From: Crystallibacter permensis
GTDB lineage: Bacteria > Actinomycetota > Actinomycetes > Actinomycetales > Micrococcaceae
DNA: 64,000 bases
Direction of reading: 5' to 3'
Assembly: GCF_025960875.1 (NCBI RefSeq)
Contig: NZ_JAODLR010000001.1
Span: 186,001 to 250,000, forward strand
This document shows positions 1 through 8,928 of the stretch, piece by piece (within the stretch, counting starts at the first letter, position 1; each line of letters starts with the position of its first letter). Both the position numbers and the translations under genes were made by a program. The notes beneath the pieces are model-generated. The model saw only the letters and a program-made list of their open reading frames with translations, searched no databases and was not told where the DNA came from.

Positions 1-821
1 TTGGTGGTGATTTCGTGGATCCCCAGCTCGTGGCAAAGCCGGACGTCTTCCGGGTCATTGACGGTCCAAACCCTGAAGCGCAGGCCCGCCGCGAGCCAAC
101 GCTCGATCAGCGGCCGGTGCGACCTGATGTAGTCGACGCCCGGGCCCGCCATCCCCACGGCGCGTTGTTCGATCAGCGCCTCGCCTTCGGATAGCGCCCG
201 GCGCAGCAGCGCCACTACGGCGCCCACAGTCAGGGAGCCCATGAAGAGGGAACTCTTGATCTCCTCGGCCTCAATGTTGTCCAGCAACTGGCACAAGTGG
301 TCCGTAGGCACATGGTCTTCCAGATGTTTGGCTGTGTCGGGGTGGAAGCTCATGAACGAGAGCTTGAGGTTGTCCAACCTTGACGTCTCCGGGTCCCACC
401 CCTCCGCCATCAGGTACTTCAGCAGTTCGTCCTCGAGGGTCTGGCCGAACGGGCTGGGATGCTTAAGCTCGATCGCCAGGTCCAGCGGCCGGCCGGCCTC
501 GCGCATGAGGTCGATCAGCGCGTCCAGCGTGAGCAACTGGTCCGCCACGCCACCGTACTCAGGCGGAATCGGCACGCCGCGCCACGACGAGAAGTCCAGC
601 CGCAGCAGCTCTTCGAGCGTGTGGTCGGCTACGTGGCCGGTACCGGTGGACGTGCGGTCCAGATCGAAGTCGTGGAAGCAGATCAGCTTCAGGTCCGCAG
701 TCAGGTGGATGTCGCACTCAAGCCCATCGGCGCCGTCGGTAATCGCCTGCAGGTAGGCGGCCCGGGTGTTTTCCGCGTACTGTTCGCTGGAACCGCGATG
801 GGCGAAGATCTTGTGCTTCAT
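1..821 (-). CDS. Glycerophosphodiester phosphodiesterase, C-terminus cut by window edge
   Basis: The reverse-strand frame opens with MKHKIFAHRGSSEQYAENT and continues with a GxECDIH segment and then HDFDLDRTS. These are the HRG...E-N and E-x-D...H-D metal and catalytic blocks of the GDPD (UgpQ/GlpQ-like) TIM-barrel family. Such enzymes hydrolyse glycerophosphodiesters to glycerol-3-phosphate and an alcohol. There is no signal peptide, so the protein is probably cytosolic. The frame is open to base 1, with about 273 residues visible including RVWTVND, typical of the last strands, so little seems to be missing. It starts divergently from the DUF445 gene, leaving about 100 bases of shared promoter space. 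Confidence 0.88.
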   Translation of the reverse strand, partial: MKHKIFAHRGSSEQYAENTRAAYLQAITDGADGLECDIHLTADLKLICFHDFDLDRTSTGTGHVADHTLEELLRLDFSSWRGVPIPPEYGGVADQLLTLDALIDLMREAGRPLDLAIELKHPSPFGQTLEDELLKYLMAEGWDPETSRLDNLKLSFMSFHPDTAKHLEDHVPTDHLCQLLDNIEAEEIKSSLFMGSLTVGAVVALLRRALSEGEALIEQRAVGMAGPGVDYIRSHRPLIERWLAAGLRFRVWTVNDPEDVRLCHELGIHEITT

Positions 822-924
822 GGTTTTCACCGTACGTGAATTTGCCGACCGGAACCCGCTTTCACGACGGCGGACTGGTTAACTTAGCTTGACGGGTCCC
901 AGAACTTTTTGCCGCGGAGGCCAG

Positions 925-2205
925 ATGACCACACAGCTGATGTACGACGACGGCCGCAGCGTTATCGGGGACGCCGAACGCGCCGCCGGGCTGACGAAGA
1001 TGAAACGCCTGGCCACCGGCATGCTGGGGCTCATGGCGGTGATTTTCATTGTGTCCTTCGCCCTGCAGGAGCAGTATCCCTGGCTGCAGTACGTCCGCGC
1101 CGCGGCCGAAGGCGGCATGGTGGGCGCACTTGCGGACTGGTTCGCGGTCACGGCGCTGTTCAAGCACCCGATGGGCCTGAAGATCCCGCACACGGCGATC
1201 ATCCCGCGCAAGAAGGACCAGATCGGCGCCAGCCTCGGCTATTTTGTGGAGGAGAACTTCCTCTCCGAAGAGGTGGTCAAAACCAAGATCGCCTCGCTGG
1301 GGGTTTCCGCAAAAACCGGCGCCTGGCTGGCCCGGCCCGAAAACGCGGACCGGGTGGCCAGGGAAGGCGCCACCGCCATCCGCGCGGCAATGCTGGTCCT
1401 CAACGACGAGGATGTCCAGGACGTCATCGAGTCGATGGCGCGGCGGCATCTGCTGGATCCGGAATGGGGCCCGCCGCTGGGCAAGCTCGCCAAGCGGCTG
1501 CTCGACGACGGGCACCACCTGAAACTGGTGGAACTGCTCCTGGACCGTGCAGCTGACTGGGTTTTGGACAACCAGGAAACGGTGGCCCGTCTGGTGGCGG
1601 ACCGCTCCCCCACCTGGGTTCCTTCCTTTGTGGACTCGCTGATGGGCGACAAGGTCCACCTCGAGCTGTACAAGTTCATCGCCGCCGTACAGGCGGACCC
1701 GGAGCACCAGGTCCGGCAGCAGCTTGACGTCTACCTCCAGTCGCTGGCCCAGGATCTGCAGACCGACCCGGACATGATCGCCCGGGTGGAAAACCTCAAG
1801 AAGAACGCACTGGGCGACCCGGAAGTACGCCAGCTGGCGGTCCGGACATGGGACACCCTCAAGCGCGCCCTGCTGGAGGCCGTCGAGGATCCGCAGAGCG
1901 AGCTCAGCCGCAAGTTCACCACGGCCGTCCGCGACTTCGGCAACCGGCTGGCCACGGACAAGGAACTCGCGGCCAAGGTGGACGGCTGGATCGAGGACGC
2001 CGCGGGTTACCTGGTCCGGACCTACCGGTCCCAGATCGCGTCCGTCATCACCGAAACGGTGGAGCGCTGGGATGCCGAGGAAACCTCCCGCAAGATCGAG
2101 TTGCAGGTCGGCAGGGACCTGCAGTTCATCCGGATCAACGGCACGGTGGTAGGGTCCCTGGCCGGACTGGTGATCTTCGCCGTTGCGCACGCCATCTTCG
2201 GTTAG
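925..2205 (+). CDS. DUF445 family membrane-associated protein
   Basis: This 426-residue protein is of the DUF445 (YjiN-like) family. A hydrophobic segment lies near residues 30-48 (MLGLMAVIFIVSFALQ), followed by the family-typical block EGGMVGALADWFAVTALF. A long helical, charged middle and a C-terminal hydrophobic anchor (GTVVGSLAGLVIFAVAHAIFG) complete it. The ATG at 925 is preferred because GGAGG sits four bases upstream; an in-frame TTG at 889 has no such site. The molecular role of the family is not established. It is convergent with the next gene, with a strong hairpin between them. Confidence 0.85.
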   Translation: MTTQLMYDDGRSVIGDAERAAGLTKMKRLATGMLGLMAVIFIVSFALQEQYPWLQYVRAAAEGGMVGALADWFAVTALFKHPMGLKIPHTAIIPRKKDQIGASLGYFVEENFLSEEVVKTKIASLGVSAKTGAWLARPENADRVAREGATAIRAAMLVLNDEDVQDVIESMARRHLLDPEWGPPLGKLAKRLLDDGHHLKLVELLLDRAADWVLDNQETVARLVADRSPTWVPSFVDSLMGDKVHLELYKFIAAVQADPEHQVRQQLDVYLQSLAQDLQTDPDMIARVENLKKNALGDPEVRQLAVRTWDTLKRALLEAVEDPQSELSRKFTTAVRDFGNRLATDKELAAKVDGWIEDAAGYLVRTYRSQIASVITETVERWDAEETSRKIELQVGRDLQFIRINGTVVGSLAGLVIFAVAHAIFG

Positions 2206-2214
2206 CTCCGCAAT

Positions 2215-2250
2215 GGGCGCGTGCTCCGGAGCGTCGCGGAGCACGCGCCC
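2215..2250. terminator. Bidirectional hairpin terminator
   Basis: Perfect 14-bp inverted repeat (2215-2228 and 2237-2250, arm GGGCGCGTGCTCCG) with an 8-base loop. It lies between the convergent DUF445 gene and the EcsC-like gene. There is no U-tract, as is common for actinobacterial terminators. Confidence 0.75.
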
Positions 2251-2289
2251 TTCGCGGAGCACCCTCCCAACCCGGAGCGCGAGGCCCGG

Positions 2290-3291
2290 TCAGACGTCGT
2301 CCGGCTCGGCCCCGCGGTGCTGCCCGGTCTGCGGGTCCGTCTCGGCCGGCAGGTCCGGCCCGGGCGACGCCGCAAGATCCTCGGGCCGAGGCGGCTGGGA
2401 GGACTCAGGCCCGGCATGCGTCGTGGACAACGAGCTCGCGCCCACCACCGCGCCTGCAGCTGCACCATCGGCACCTGCCGCCAGCTCCTTGCGCCTGCCC
2501 GGAATCAGCTTTTTGCGCGGAATCAGGTGCTTGCGCTGGGCCAGCTCCTCCACCAGGGGCATCGGCAGCGTCAGCGGCGGCTCGCCGAAGGCCTCGCGGG
2601 TGGATTCGATGACGCGTCGGCCCATCATGTGATTCCCGGCACCGCCCACCACGGCACCAATACCGAACGGCACAGCACGGCCGAGCAGGGCGGTACCCTG
2701 CTTGGCCAGGAACTTCTTCAGGAAACGCCGGCGCATGCTGTCCATGATGGTGCCCATCATGCCCGCAGGCATGCTGGTGCCGATGACGTTGCCCCATGCC
2801 TGGCCCGGCTTGTTCCGCCCGTTGGTCTGGCCTGCCAGTTCACGGATCAGGGCGCTGCCTTCTTCGCCCATCAGGATGGCCATGACCATGGTGCGGGACC
2901 GTTCCGGGTTGTCCGTGTGGATTCCGTGCAGCTCAGCGATGGACTGGGCATAGAGCGCGGTCGCCTCCAGGAATCCTACGGTCGCTGCGGCGGAAAGTCC
3001 CAGGGCGGCGATGGTGCCCACGCCCGGGATCAGTGCGGATCCGCCCACGGCCGCCCCGCCCCCGGTGATGGCGGACAAATAGTACTTCTCGAGCTTCGCG
3101 GACAGCTCCGCCGGCGAGGCCTCCGGATACTTGCTCCGCAGCCGGTTCAGGTTGGCCAGTACCAGCGGGCGCTGGACATCAAGAGCCTTCATAATTCCGT
3201 TGGCAACACCCGGTTTGGGGTTGCCCTTCTCGTCAAAAGCCGCGCCGGCAGCCATCTTGACCGCCGGGTTGAATTTCCTGTTCTTCGCCAC
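2290..3291 (-). CDS. Hypothetical EcsC-like protein with hydrophobic core
   Basis: A 333-residue protein. Residues about 75-115 hold glycine- and alanine-rich hydrophobic stretches (ALIPGVGTIAALGLSAAATV, then FLEATALYAQSIAELHGI). They are followed by the DNPERSRTMVMAILMGEEG block seen in EcsC-like proteins of actinobacteria. A second glycine-rich hydrophobic patch (VPFGIGAVVGGAGNHMMGRR) follows at about 210. The last 70 residues are low-complexity, rich in Pro, Ala, Glu and Asp. The biochemical role is unknown and the EcsC assignment is from memory of sequence patterns only. Confidence 0.6.
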   Translation of the reverse strand: MAKNRKFNPAVKMAAGAAFDEKGNPKPGVANGIMKALDVQRPLVLANLNRLRSKYPEASPAELSAKLEKYYLSAITGGGAAVGGSALIPGVGTIAALGLSAAATVGFLEATALYAQSIAELHGIHTDNPERSRTMVMAILMGEEGSALIRELAGQTNGRNKPGQAWGNVIGTSMPAGMMGTIMDSMRRRFLKKFLAKQGTALLGRAVPFGIGAVVGGAGNHMMGRRVIESTREAFGEPPLTLPMPLVEELAQRKHLIPRKKLIPGRRKELAAGADGAAAGAVVGASSLSTTHAGPESSQPPRPEDLAASPGPDLPAETDPQTGQHRGAEPDDV

Positions 3292-3484
3292 GAAGTCCTC
3301 CTTGAGGTAGCGGACATGGCCGTTCGCTTTAACACTAGATCACCGGCTCGGCAGCACGCCGGGAACCGGCAATTTTCCCCCGCACGGGAACAAGATCAGT
3401 ATGCTGAGGAAAGTACCGCAGTATTCCTCTATCGACGTCCGCGGCCACTGGCAGGCGGGCGTCAGGAACAAGGAGTAGTTGGTT

Positions 3485-3736
3485 ATGAGAATCGGATCTT
3501 CGATTGCCCTGATCGCCATCGGCGCCATCCTCGCGTTCGCGGTGGCCGACGTCGTCGACTTTATCGACCTGACGCTGGTCGGCTGGATCCTGATGGGCGT
3601 TGGCGTGCTCGGCCTGATCATCTCGGTAGTCATGGCGGGCACCAGCAGGCGCCGCGTGACCGAGAGCCGCCAGCTGCACGATCCGCACACAGGGGAGACC
3701 GTCCGCAGGGACGACACCCGGGACAACGGCCTCTAG
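3485..3736 (+). CDS. Small two-TM membrane protein, DUF6458 type
   Basis: An 83-residue protein beginning MRIGSSIALIAIGAILAFAV, with a second hydrophobic helix LVGWILMGVGVLGLIISVVM and a basic, polar tail (SRRRVTESRQLHDPHTGE). This layout is typical of the actinobacterial DUF6458 family of unknown function. AGGAG at 3471-3475 stands nine bases before the ATG at 3485, which rules out the in-frame TTG six bases upstream. Its stop overlaps the stop of the convergent hydrolase gene by two bases. Confidence 0.75.
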   Translation: MRIGSSIALIAIGAILAFAVADVVDFIDLTLVGWILMGVGVLGLIISVVMAGTSRRRVTESRQLHDPHTGETVRRDDTRDNGL

Positions 3737-4353
3737 CCCAGGTAGGCCTTCAGGAAAATGCCGACGTCGCGGATCTCTTCCGGCCCGATGTTGTGCCCCA
3801 TCCCGGGATAGGTGCGCGCCGTGAGCCGGGTGTGGGCCTCCAGCCAGTCCGCCGCATAGTCCACCGCGTCCTGATGGATTACCACGTCGGCGGCGTCCCG
3901 TCCCCAGAAAAACGGCAGCGTGCCGTCCAGGTCATCCGTCAGGGTCAGCAGTTCGTTCTGCAGCACAAAACCTGAAAGCCCGACGGCGGCACGAAAGGCC
4001 GTGGGCCGCAGCCGGATCAGCGTTGTCGCCATGGCCATGCCCTGGGAGAAGCCCAGCAGGCTGGTCCCGGTGAACTTGCCGGATGCCAGCACCGGGTCCA
4101 GCCAGGCGAAGACCTTGTTTGCCGAGCTGACGACGTCGGCAAAGTCCGAGGCAAGGAACGCGTCCAGCAGGAACCAGCCGTAGTTGGCCCCGACATCGAA
4201 GTGGCCGCGCAGCGCCACCCCGGTCACGTTCGCGGGCAGCGCCTCGAACAGCGGCAGCACCCGCTCCTCGGAGGAACCGTAACCGTGGATCATGACCAGC
4301 AGCTCGGTGCCGGCGCGCTCATCCTCGGGGCGGGACCATACGGCAGTCGTCAT
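3733..4353 (-). CDS. Alpha/beta hydrolase, carboxylesterase/phospholipase family
   Basis: A 206-residue protein of the short carboxylesterase (YpfH/acyl-protein-thioesterase-like) family. The oxyanion-hole HGYG is at residues 23-26, the nucleophile elbow GFSQG is at 101-105 (Ser103), an acid lies near GRDAADVV, and the catalytic His is in GMGHNIGPEEI near 187. Length is normal for the family. No signal peptide, so a cytosolic esterase of unknown substrate is likely. It stands alone, convergent with the DUF6458 gene. Confidence 0.82.
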   Translation of the reverse strand: MTTAVWSRPEDERAGTELLVMIHGYGSSEERVLPLFEALPANVTGVALRGHFDVGANYGWFLLDAFLASDFADVVSSANKVFAWLDPVLASGKFTGTSLLGFSQGMAMATTLIRLRPTAFRAAVGLSGFVLQNELLTLTDDLDGTLPFFWGRDAADVVIHQDAVDYAADWLEAHTRLTARTYPGMGHNIGPEEIRDVGIFLKAYLG

Positions 4354-4424
4354 GGACTACTTCTACCATTCGCGGGCCGAGGGCATCGCGCGTGCCGGGC
4401 GGTGGCACCATGCGGGCAGGCCGG

Positions 4425-4826
4425 TCAGCGCGGCTTCTTACTGCCCAGCGCGACCAATGAAAGCACAATTCCCACTCCGCTGATCCCGGTGGCGATGAAC
4501 GAGGCAACCGGATGCCCGCCGGTGAGCACGGCCGCGGCGAGGGACAGCGGCAGCCACAGCACCGCCCAACCGAGCACGCCGAACAGCGGCGCGTAGCGTT
4601 CCCCGCGTGCCGTCCAGCGATAGGCGAAGACGCCGAAGACCAGGGACAGCAGGCCGCCGCCGATCATCACAACGGCACCGAACCCGCCCAGCCCCAGGTT
4701 CCCGGAGGACCCCACCAGCAGCGCTGTCAGGGCGTCCACCCCGATCACCACCACACCCAGTCCGGCCATCAGGAAAAGCACGTTGCCGGCCTGGAGCAGC
4801 ATCAACCTGCGCACATCGGCCCTCAT
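4425..4826 (-). CDS. Hypothetical four-helix membrane protein
   Basis: The protein has 133 residues from the ATG at 4826; a GTG three codons upstream (4835) is also possible and neither has a clear Shine-Dalgarno. Four hydrophobic helices are visible: about LMLLQAGNVLFLMAGLGVVV, GLGGFGAVVMIGGGLLSLVF, LFGVLGWAVLWLPLSLAAAV and VASFIATGISGVGIVLSLVA. The C-terminus is short and basic (GSKKPR). I do not recognise the family. It is divergent from fruR. Confidence 0.6.
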   Translation of the reverse strand: MRADVRRLMLLQAGNVLFLMAGLGVVVIGVDALTALLVGSSGNLGLGGFGAVVMIGGGLLSLVFGVFAYRWTARGERYAPLFGVLGWAVLWLPLSLAAAVLTGGHPVASFIATGISGVGIVLSLVALGSKKPR

Positions 4827-4907
4827 GGCACCCACTGTATAAGAGCTGCATCAGAGGCTCTCCAAAACCTTTGGAGGCCCGCTTTTCTGTTTTTATGTTG
4901 GTTTTCG

Positions 4908-4935
4908 TTGACAAGCAGAAACAAACACAGATAAA
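4908..4935 (+). promoter_or_regulatory. Candidate promoter of the fru-pts operon
   Basis: A perfect -35 TTGACA (4908-4913) is followed, after 16 bases, by GATAAA (4930-4935) as a -10. The segment is clearly AT-richer than its surroundings and lies about 70 bases before fruR. Confidence 0.5.
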
Positions 4936-4950
4936 GTCATCAAAACAAAG
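4919..4950 (+). promoter_or_regulatory. Candidate FruR (DeoR-type) operator, direct repeats
   Basis: Two copies of AAACAAA (4919-4925 and 4943-4949) are 24 bases apart, close to two and a bit helical turns, and overlap or flank the candidate -10. DeoR-family sugar regulators often bind direct repeats near their own promoter. Assignment to FruR is inferred from position. Confidence 0.35.
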
Positions 4951-5005
4951 ATCCACGTGATGCCAGTCACTCCCCCTCCCGGTCCGACTTCTCGAAGGAG
5001 AAAAC

Positions 5006-5788
5006 ATGTTTGCCGCCGAACGCCACCGCAAGATCGGTGAGCTTGTGGCCGTCAAAAACCGGGCCACCGTGGGTGAACTTGCGGACCGCTTCGACATCAC
5101 CAAGGAAACCGTCCGCCGCGATCTCGCCACCCTCGAGCAGCAGGGCGTGCTCCGCCGGGTCCACGGCGGCGCCGTGGCGGCCGGCCGTGCCAGCACCAGC
5201 GAACAGAGCCTGGGCAGCCGCCAGCTCCAGCGGCACGAGGAGAAGCAGCGGATTGCCCGCAAGGCGCTGGAGCTCATTCCCTCCGGCCCGGCCTCGCTGG
5301 TGATCGACGCCGGCACCACCACGGAGCAATTGGCCGAACTGCTGGCTTCCGAGTCCAACGGCCGGCACGAAGACCTGCTGGTCATCACGCACGCGGTCCC
5401 CATCGCCTACCGGATCTCCACCGGCTCGAAGCTGCAGCTGGAAATGGTCGGCGGGCGGGTCCGCGGCCTGACCAGCGCCGGAATCGGCGCGCGGACGCTG
5501 GAACAGTTTGCCGCCTTGCGCCCGGACATCGCGTTCATCGGAGCCAACGGCATCGATGCCGGCTTCGGCCTAAGCACCCCGGACGCTCTGGAGGCCGCCG
5601 TGAAAACTGCAATAGTCCGCTGTGCCCGCCGCGTGGTCGCGCTGGTGGATTCATCCAAACTCGAGGAGGAAACCTTGGTCCGCTTCGCCGGCCTTGAAGA
5701 AATCGACACCCTGATTACCGACGCCGCACCCCCGGCCGCGCTGGCCGCGGCGCTCGAGGCCGCGGACGTCGAGGTGGTAGTGGCATGA
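5006..5788 (+). CDS. fruR: DeoR-family regulator of the fructose PTS operon
   Basis: A 260-residue DeoR-family repressor. An N-terminal helix-turn-helix (residues 1-55) contains TVGELADRFDITKETVRRDL, the family recognition-helix block. The C-terminal DeoR sensor domain carries VIDAGTTTEQLAELL and the phosphosugar-binding IGANGID segment. GAAGGAG lies five bases before the ATG. It is the first gene of a co-directional operon and overlaps fruK by ATGA. By position it should sense a fructose phosphate, probably fructose-1-phosphate, and control the operon including itself. Confidence 0.88.
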   Translation: MFAAERHRKIGELVAVKNRATVGELADRFDITKETVRRDLATLEQQGVLRRVHGGAVAAGRASTSEQSLGSRQLQRHEEKQRIARKALELIPSGPASLVIDAGTTTEQLAELLASESNGRHEDLLVITHAVPIAYRISTGSKLQLEMVGGRVRGLTSAGIGARTLEQFAALRPDIAFIGANGIDAGFGLSTPDALEAAVKTAIVRCARRVVALVDSSKLEEETLVRFAGLEEIDTLITDAAPPAALAAALEAADVEVVVA

Positions 5789-6756
5789 TCATCACCCTTA
5801 CGGCCAACCCCAGCCTGGACCGCACAGTAGAACTGCCCGGCTCCCTGATCCGCGGCGGCGTACAGCGCGCGGTGGCCGCCTCCCAGCAGGCGGCCGGCAA
5901 GGGCGTCAATGTGTCCCGCACCCTGACCGCCTCCGGCGTCGCCAATCTGGCCGTCCTCCCCGGCGACCCCGAGGATCCCGTGATCACCGGGCTGCGGCAG
6001 GACGGCCTGGCCTACGTGGGGCTGCCCATCGGTCAGGCCCTGCGCAGCAACATCACGCTGACCGAGCCGGACGGCACCACCACCAAGATCAACGAACCGG
6101 GCCCGCACCTGGACGGCAACCGGCAGGAGGAGCTCGCCGCGGCGGTGCTGGCAAAGTGCGACGGCGCGGCCTGGCTTGTGCTCGCCGGTTCCCTGCCGCC
6201 GGGCGTACCAGCCGATTTCTACGCCCGGCTCACCGTCCGCGTCCGCGAAGAACTCGGCTCCGCAGCTCCGCGGATTGCCGTGGATTCGTCCGGCGAACCG
6301 CTGCGCCAGGCATTTGCCGCCGGCCCGGCCGCCGTGCCGGATCTGGTCAAGCCCAATGCGGAGGAGCTGGCCGAGCTGGCCGGCGTCCACAGCGAGGCGG
6401 CGCTGGAGGCGGATCCGGAACTCACCGCGCAGACCGCCGCGCTCCTGCTGGATAAGGGCGCCGAGGCGGTGCTGGCCACGCTGGGCTCCAAGGGCGCCGT
6501 CCTCGTCACCCGGGAGGGCGCCTGGTACGCCACGCATCCGCCGGTCAGTGCGCGCAGCACCGTGGGGGCCGGGGATTCCTCCCTGGCCGGCTACCTGCTC
6601 GCGCACAGCTCGGGCGCGGGCGCCGCGGACTGCCTCCGCCAGGCCGTAGCCCACGGTGCCGCGGCCGCGGCACTGCCCGGCACCACTCTGCCCGCCCTGT
6701 CACAGACGACGCCGGACGCCGTCGTCGTTAGCTCGCTTTCCGTTCCCGCACCCTGA
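5785..6756 (+). CDS. fruK: 1-phosphofructokinase (PfkB family)
   Basis: A 323-residue PfkB-type sugar kinase phosphorylating fructose-1-phosphate to fructose-1,6-bisphosphate, the step after PTS uptake. The N-terminal TANPSLDRTVEL and GGKGVN-like AAGKGVNVSRTL are the first PfkB signature, and GAGDSSLAGYLLA near residues 258-270 is the second, with the catalytic Asp in GAGDS. PKPNAEEL-type VKPNAEELAELAG is typical of FruK and LacC. The start overlaps the fruR stop (ATGA), implying translational coupling. Operon context makes FruK much more likely than LacC. Confidence 0.92.
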   Translation: MIITLTANPSLDRTVELPGSLIRGGVQRAVAASQQAAGKGVNVSRTLTASGVANLAVLPGDPEDPVITGLRQDGLAYVGLPIGQALRSNITLTEPDGTTTKINEPGPHLDGNRQEELAAAVLAKCDGAAWLVLAGSLPPGVPADFYARLTVRVREELGSAAPRIAVDSSGEPLRQAFAAGPAAVPDLVKPNAEELAELAGVHSEAALEADPELTAQTAALLLDKGAEAVLATLGSKGAVLVTREGAWYATHPPVSARSTVGAGDSSLAGYLLAHSSGAGAADCLRQAVAHGAAAAALPGTTLPALSQTTPDAVVVSSLSVPAP

Positions 6757-6789
6757 CTTCATTCCTTCCAAGCCCACAAGGAGGACGCC

Positions 6790-8871
6790 ATGTCCCACCT
6801 CATCACCGAAGAACTTGTCACTCTGGATAAGAACCTCGGCACCACCAGCCAGGATGTGATCCGGCAATTGACCCAGGTGGTGCTCGCCAGCGGCCGCGCC
6901 AGCGGGTTCGACGGCCTCTATGCCGACGCCGTCGCCCGCGAGCAGAAGACCGCCACCGGGGTGCCCGGCGGCATCGCCATCCCGCACTGCCGCTCCACTG
7001 CGGTGCTCGAACCCACGCTCGCGATGGCGCGGCTGGCGCCCGCCGTGGACTTCGGCGCCAAGGACGGCCCGGCCGACCTGGTCTTCTTCATCGCCGCGCC
7101 CGAGGGAGCCGACAAGGAGCACCTGAAGCTGCTCTCCAAGCTCGCCCGCTCCCTGATCAAGAAGGACTTCACCGCCAGCCTGCGGGCCGCCGAGTCGCCT
7201 GCGGACATCGTGGCACTGGTCAACGGCGCGCTCTTCCCGGACGAAGGTGCTCCGGCCGGCGCCGCTGCGGGTTCCAGTGCCGGTGCCACGGCAGGCGCCG
7301 GTGCAGCCGGTTCCGCCGCCGGCACCGCCACCGCTACCGCTACCGACCAGCACGGCCGGCACGCCGCTGCTGCCGCAGCCGATCCCAACCGCCCCAAGTC
7401 CCTCGTTGCCGTCACGGCCTGCCCCACCGGCATCGCCCACACGTACATGGCAGCCGATTCCCTGGTCGCCGCGGGCAAGGAGGCCGGCATCGAGGTGCAG
7501 GTCGAGACCCAGGGCTCGGCCGGCGCGACACCGCTGGATCCGGCCGTCATCGACAGGGCTGACGCCGTGATCTTCGCCGTCGACGTCGATGTGCGCGAGA
7601 AGGAACGGTTCGCGGGCAAGCCGGTCATCCAGTCCCCCGTCAAGCGGGCCATCGACGAACCGGACGTGATGCTCCGCGAGGCGCTGGCCGCGGCGGACGA
7701 TCCGAACGCCCGGCGCGTCAGCGGCACCGCCGACGTGGCCTCGCACCAGACCGGCCAGACCGGCGAAAGCATCGGCGCCAAGCTCAAGCGCGCCCTGCTG
7801 ACCGGCGTTAGCTACATGATCCCGTTTGTTGCCGGCGGCGGACTGCTCATTGCGCTGGGCTTCCTGCTCGGCGGCTACGCCATCACCGATGTTGCGGACA
7901 CCGTGGTGCTGGAGAACAACTTCGGCAACCTGCCCGACGGCGGACTGCTCACCTACCTGGGTGCCGTCGCCTTCAAGATCGGCGCGCTGTCCATGGCCTT
8001 CCTGGTCCCCGCGCTGGCCGGCTACATTGCCTATGCCATTGCGGACCGGCCGGGCATCGCCCCGGGCTTCACCGCCGGCGCGGTTGCGGGCTTCATGGGC
8101 GCGGGCTTCCTGGGCGGCCTGGTCGGCGGCCTGCTGGCCGGCTGGATTGCCCACCTGATCGGGCAATGGTCCGTCCCGCGCTGGCTGCGCGGCCTGATGC
8201 CCGTGGTGATCATCCCGCTGCTGGCCTCCATTGTGGCCTCGGGCCTGATGTTCCTGGTGCTCGGCGGCCCGATCGCCGGCCTGACCACTGCGCTGAACGC
8301 CTGGCTCTCCGGCCTGACCGGTGTTTCCGCCGCCGCCTTGGGCATCATCCTGGGTCTGATGATGTGCTTCGACCTCGGCGGACCGGTCAACAAGGTTGCC
8401 TATGCCTTCGCCGTCGCCGGTCTCGGTGCGGGCAGCGCCGACAACCAAGCCCCGTGGATGATCATGGCCACCGTGATGGCGGCCGGCATGGTGCCGCCGC
8501 TGGCGATGGCCCTGGCCACGGTGCTGGACCGCAAGCGCTTCTCGCTGGCCGAACGCGAAAACGGCAAGGCCGCCTGGCTGCTCGGAGCGGCGTTCATCTC
8601 CGAAGGCGCCATTCCGTTCGCCGCGGCCGATCCGCTGCGCGTAATTCCCGCCAGCATGCTCGGCGGAGCGGTAACCGGCGCCCTGACGATGGCCACCGGT
8701 GTGACCTCGCAAGCGCCGCACGGAGGCATCTTCGTCTTCTTTGCGATGGGCAATGTGGTTATGTTTGTTGTAGCCGTTGTGGTGGGAGCTATCATTTCGG
8801 CCCTGGCCGTCCTGGCCCTGAAACGCTACGCAACGAAGAAGACCGCTCCGGCAGAAACTGTCGCGGCCTAG
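6790..8871 (+). CDS. fruA: Fructose-specific PTS permease EIIABC
   Basis: A 693-residue single-chain fructose permease in A-B-C order. EIIA spans residues 1-150, with the phospho-acceptor His66 in AIPHCRS. An Ala/Gly/Thr-rich linker (about 153-198) leads to EIIB (about 203-300), with Cys211 in AVTACPTGIAHTYMAADSL. EIIC (about 330-690) is the multi-pass channel, including MIPFVAGGGLLIALGF and LMMCFDLGGPVNKVAY. It takes up fructose as fructose-1-phosphate for FruK. A strong AAGGAGG Shine-Dalgarno precedes the ATG by six bases. Gene order fruR-fruK-fruA-ptsI-ptsH puts the sugar-specific and general PTS parts in one transcript. Confidence 0.95.
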   Translation: MSHLITEELVTLDKNLGTTSQDVIRQLTQVVLASGRASGFDGLYADAVAREQKTATGVPGGIAIPHCRSTAVLEPTLAMARLAPAVDFGAKDGPADLVFFIAAPEGADKEHLKLLSKLARSLIKKDFTASLRAAESPADIVALVNGALFPDEGAPAGAAAGSSAGATAGAGAAGSAAGTATATATDQHGRHAAAAAADPNRPKSLVAVTACPTGIAHTYMAADSLVAAGKEAGIEVQVETQGSAGATPLDPAVIDRADAVIFAVDVDVREKERFAGKPVIQSPVKRAIDEPDVMLREALAAADDPNARRVSGTADVASHQTGQTGESIGAKLKRALLTGVSYMIPFVAGGGLLIALGFLLGGYAITDVADTVVLENNFGNLPDGGLLTYLGAVAFKIGALSMAFLVPALAGYIAYAIADRPGIAPGFTAGAVAGFMGAGFLGGLVGGLLAGWIAHLIGQWSVPRWLRGLMPVVIIPLLASIVASGLMFLVLGGPIAGLTTALNAWLSGLTGVSAAALGIILGLMMCFDLGGPVNKVAYAFAVAGLGAGSADNQAPWMIMATVMAAGMVPPLAMALATVLDRKRFSLAERENGKAAWLLGAAFISEGAIPFAAADPLRVIPASMLGGAVTGALTMATGVTSQAPHGGIFVFFAMGNVVMFVVAVVVGAIISALAVLALKRYATKKTAPAETVAA

Positions 8872-8928
8872 GCCGCAGCAGCCTACGCTGACAGACAAGC
8901 CATCTAGTAGTTGAGCAAGGGGTACGCA

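Noticed and set aside
2221-3975. 584-codon plus-strand frame
   Set aside because: It crosses the terminator and three better supported genes, and its product has no recognisable domain.
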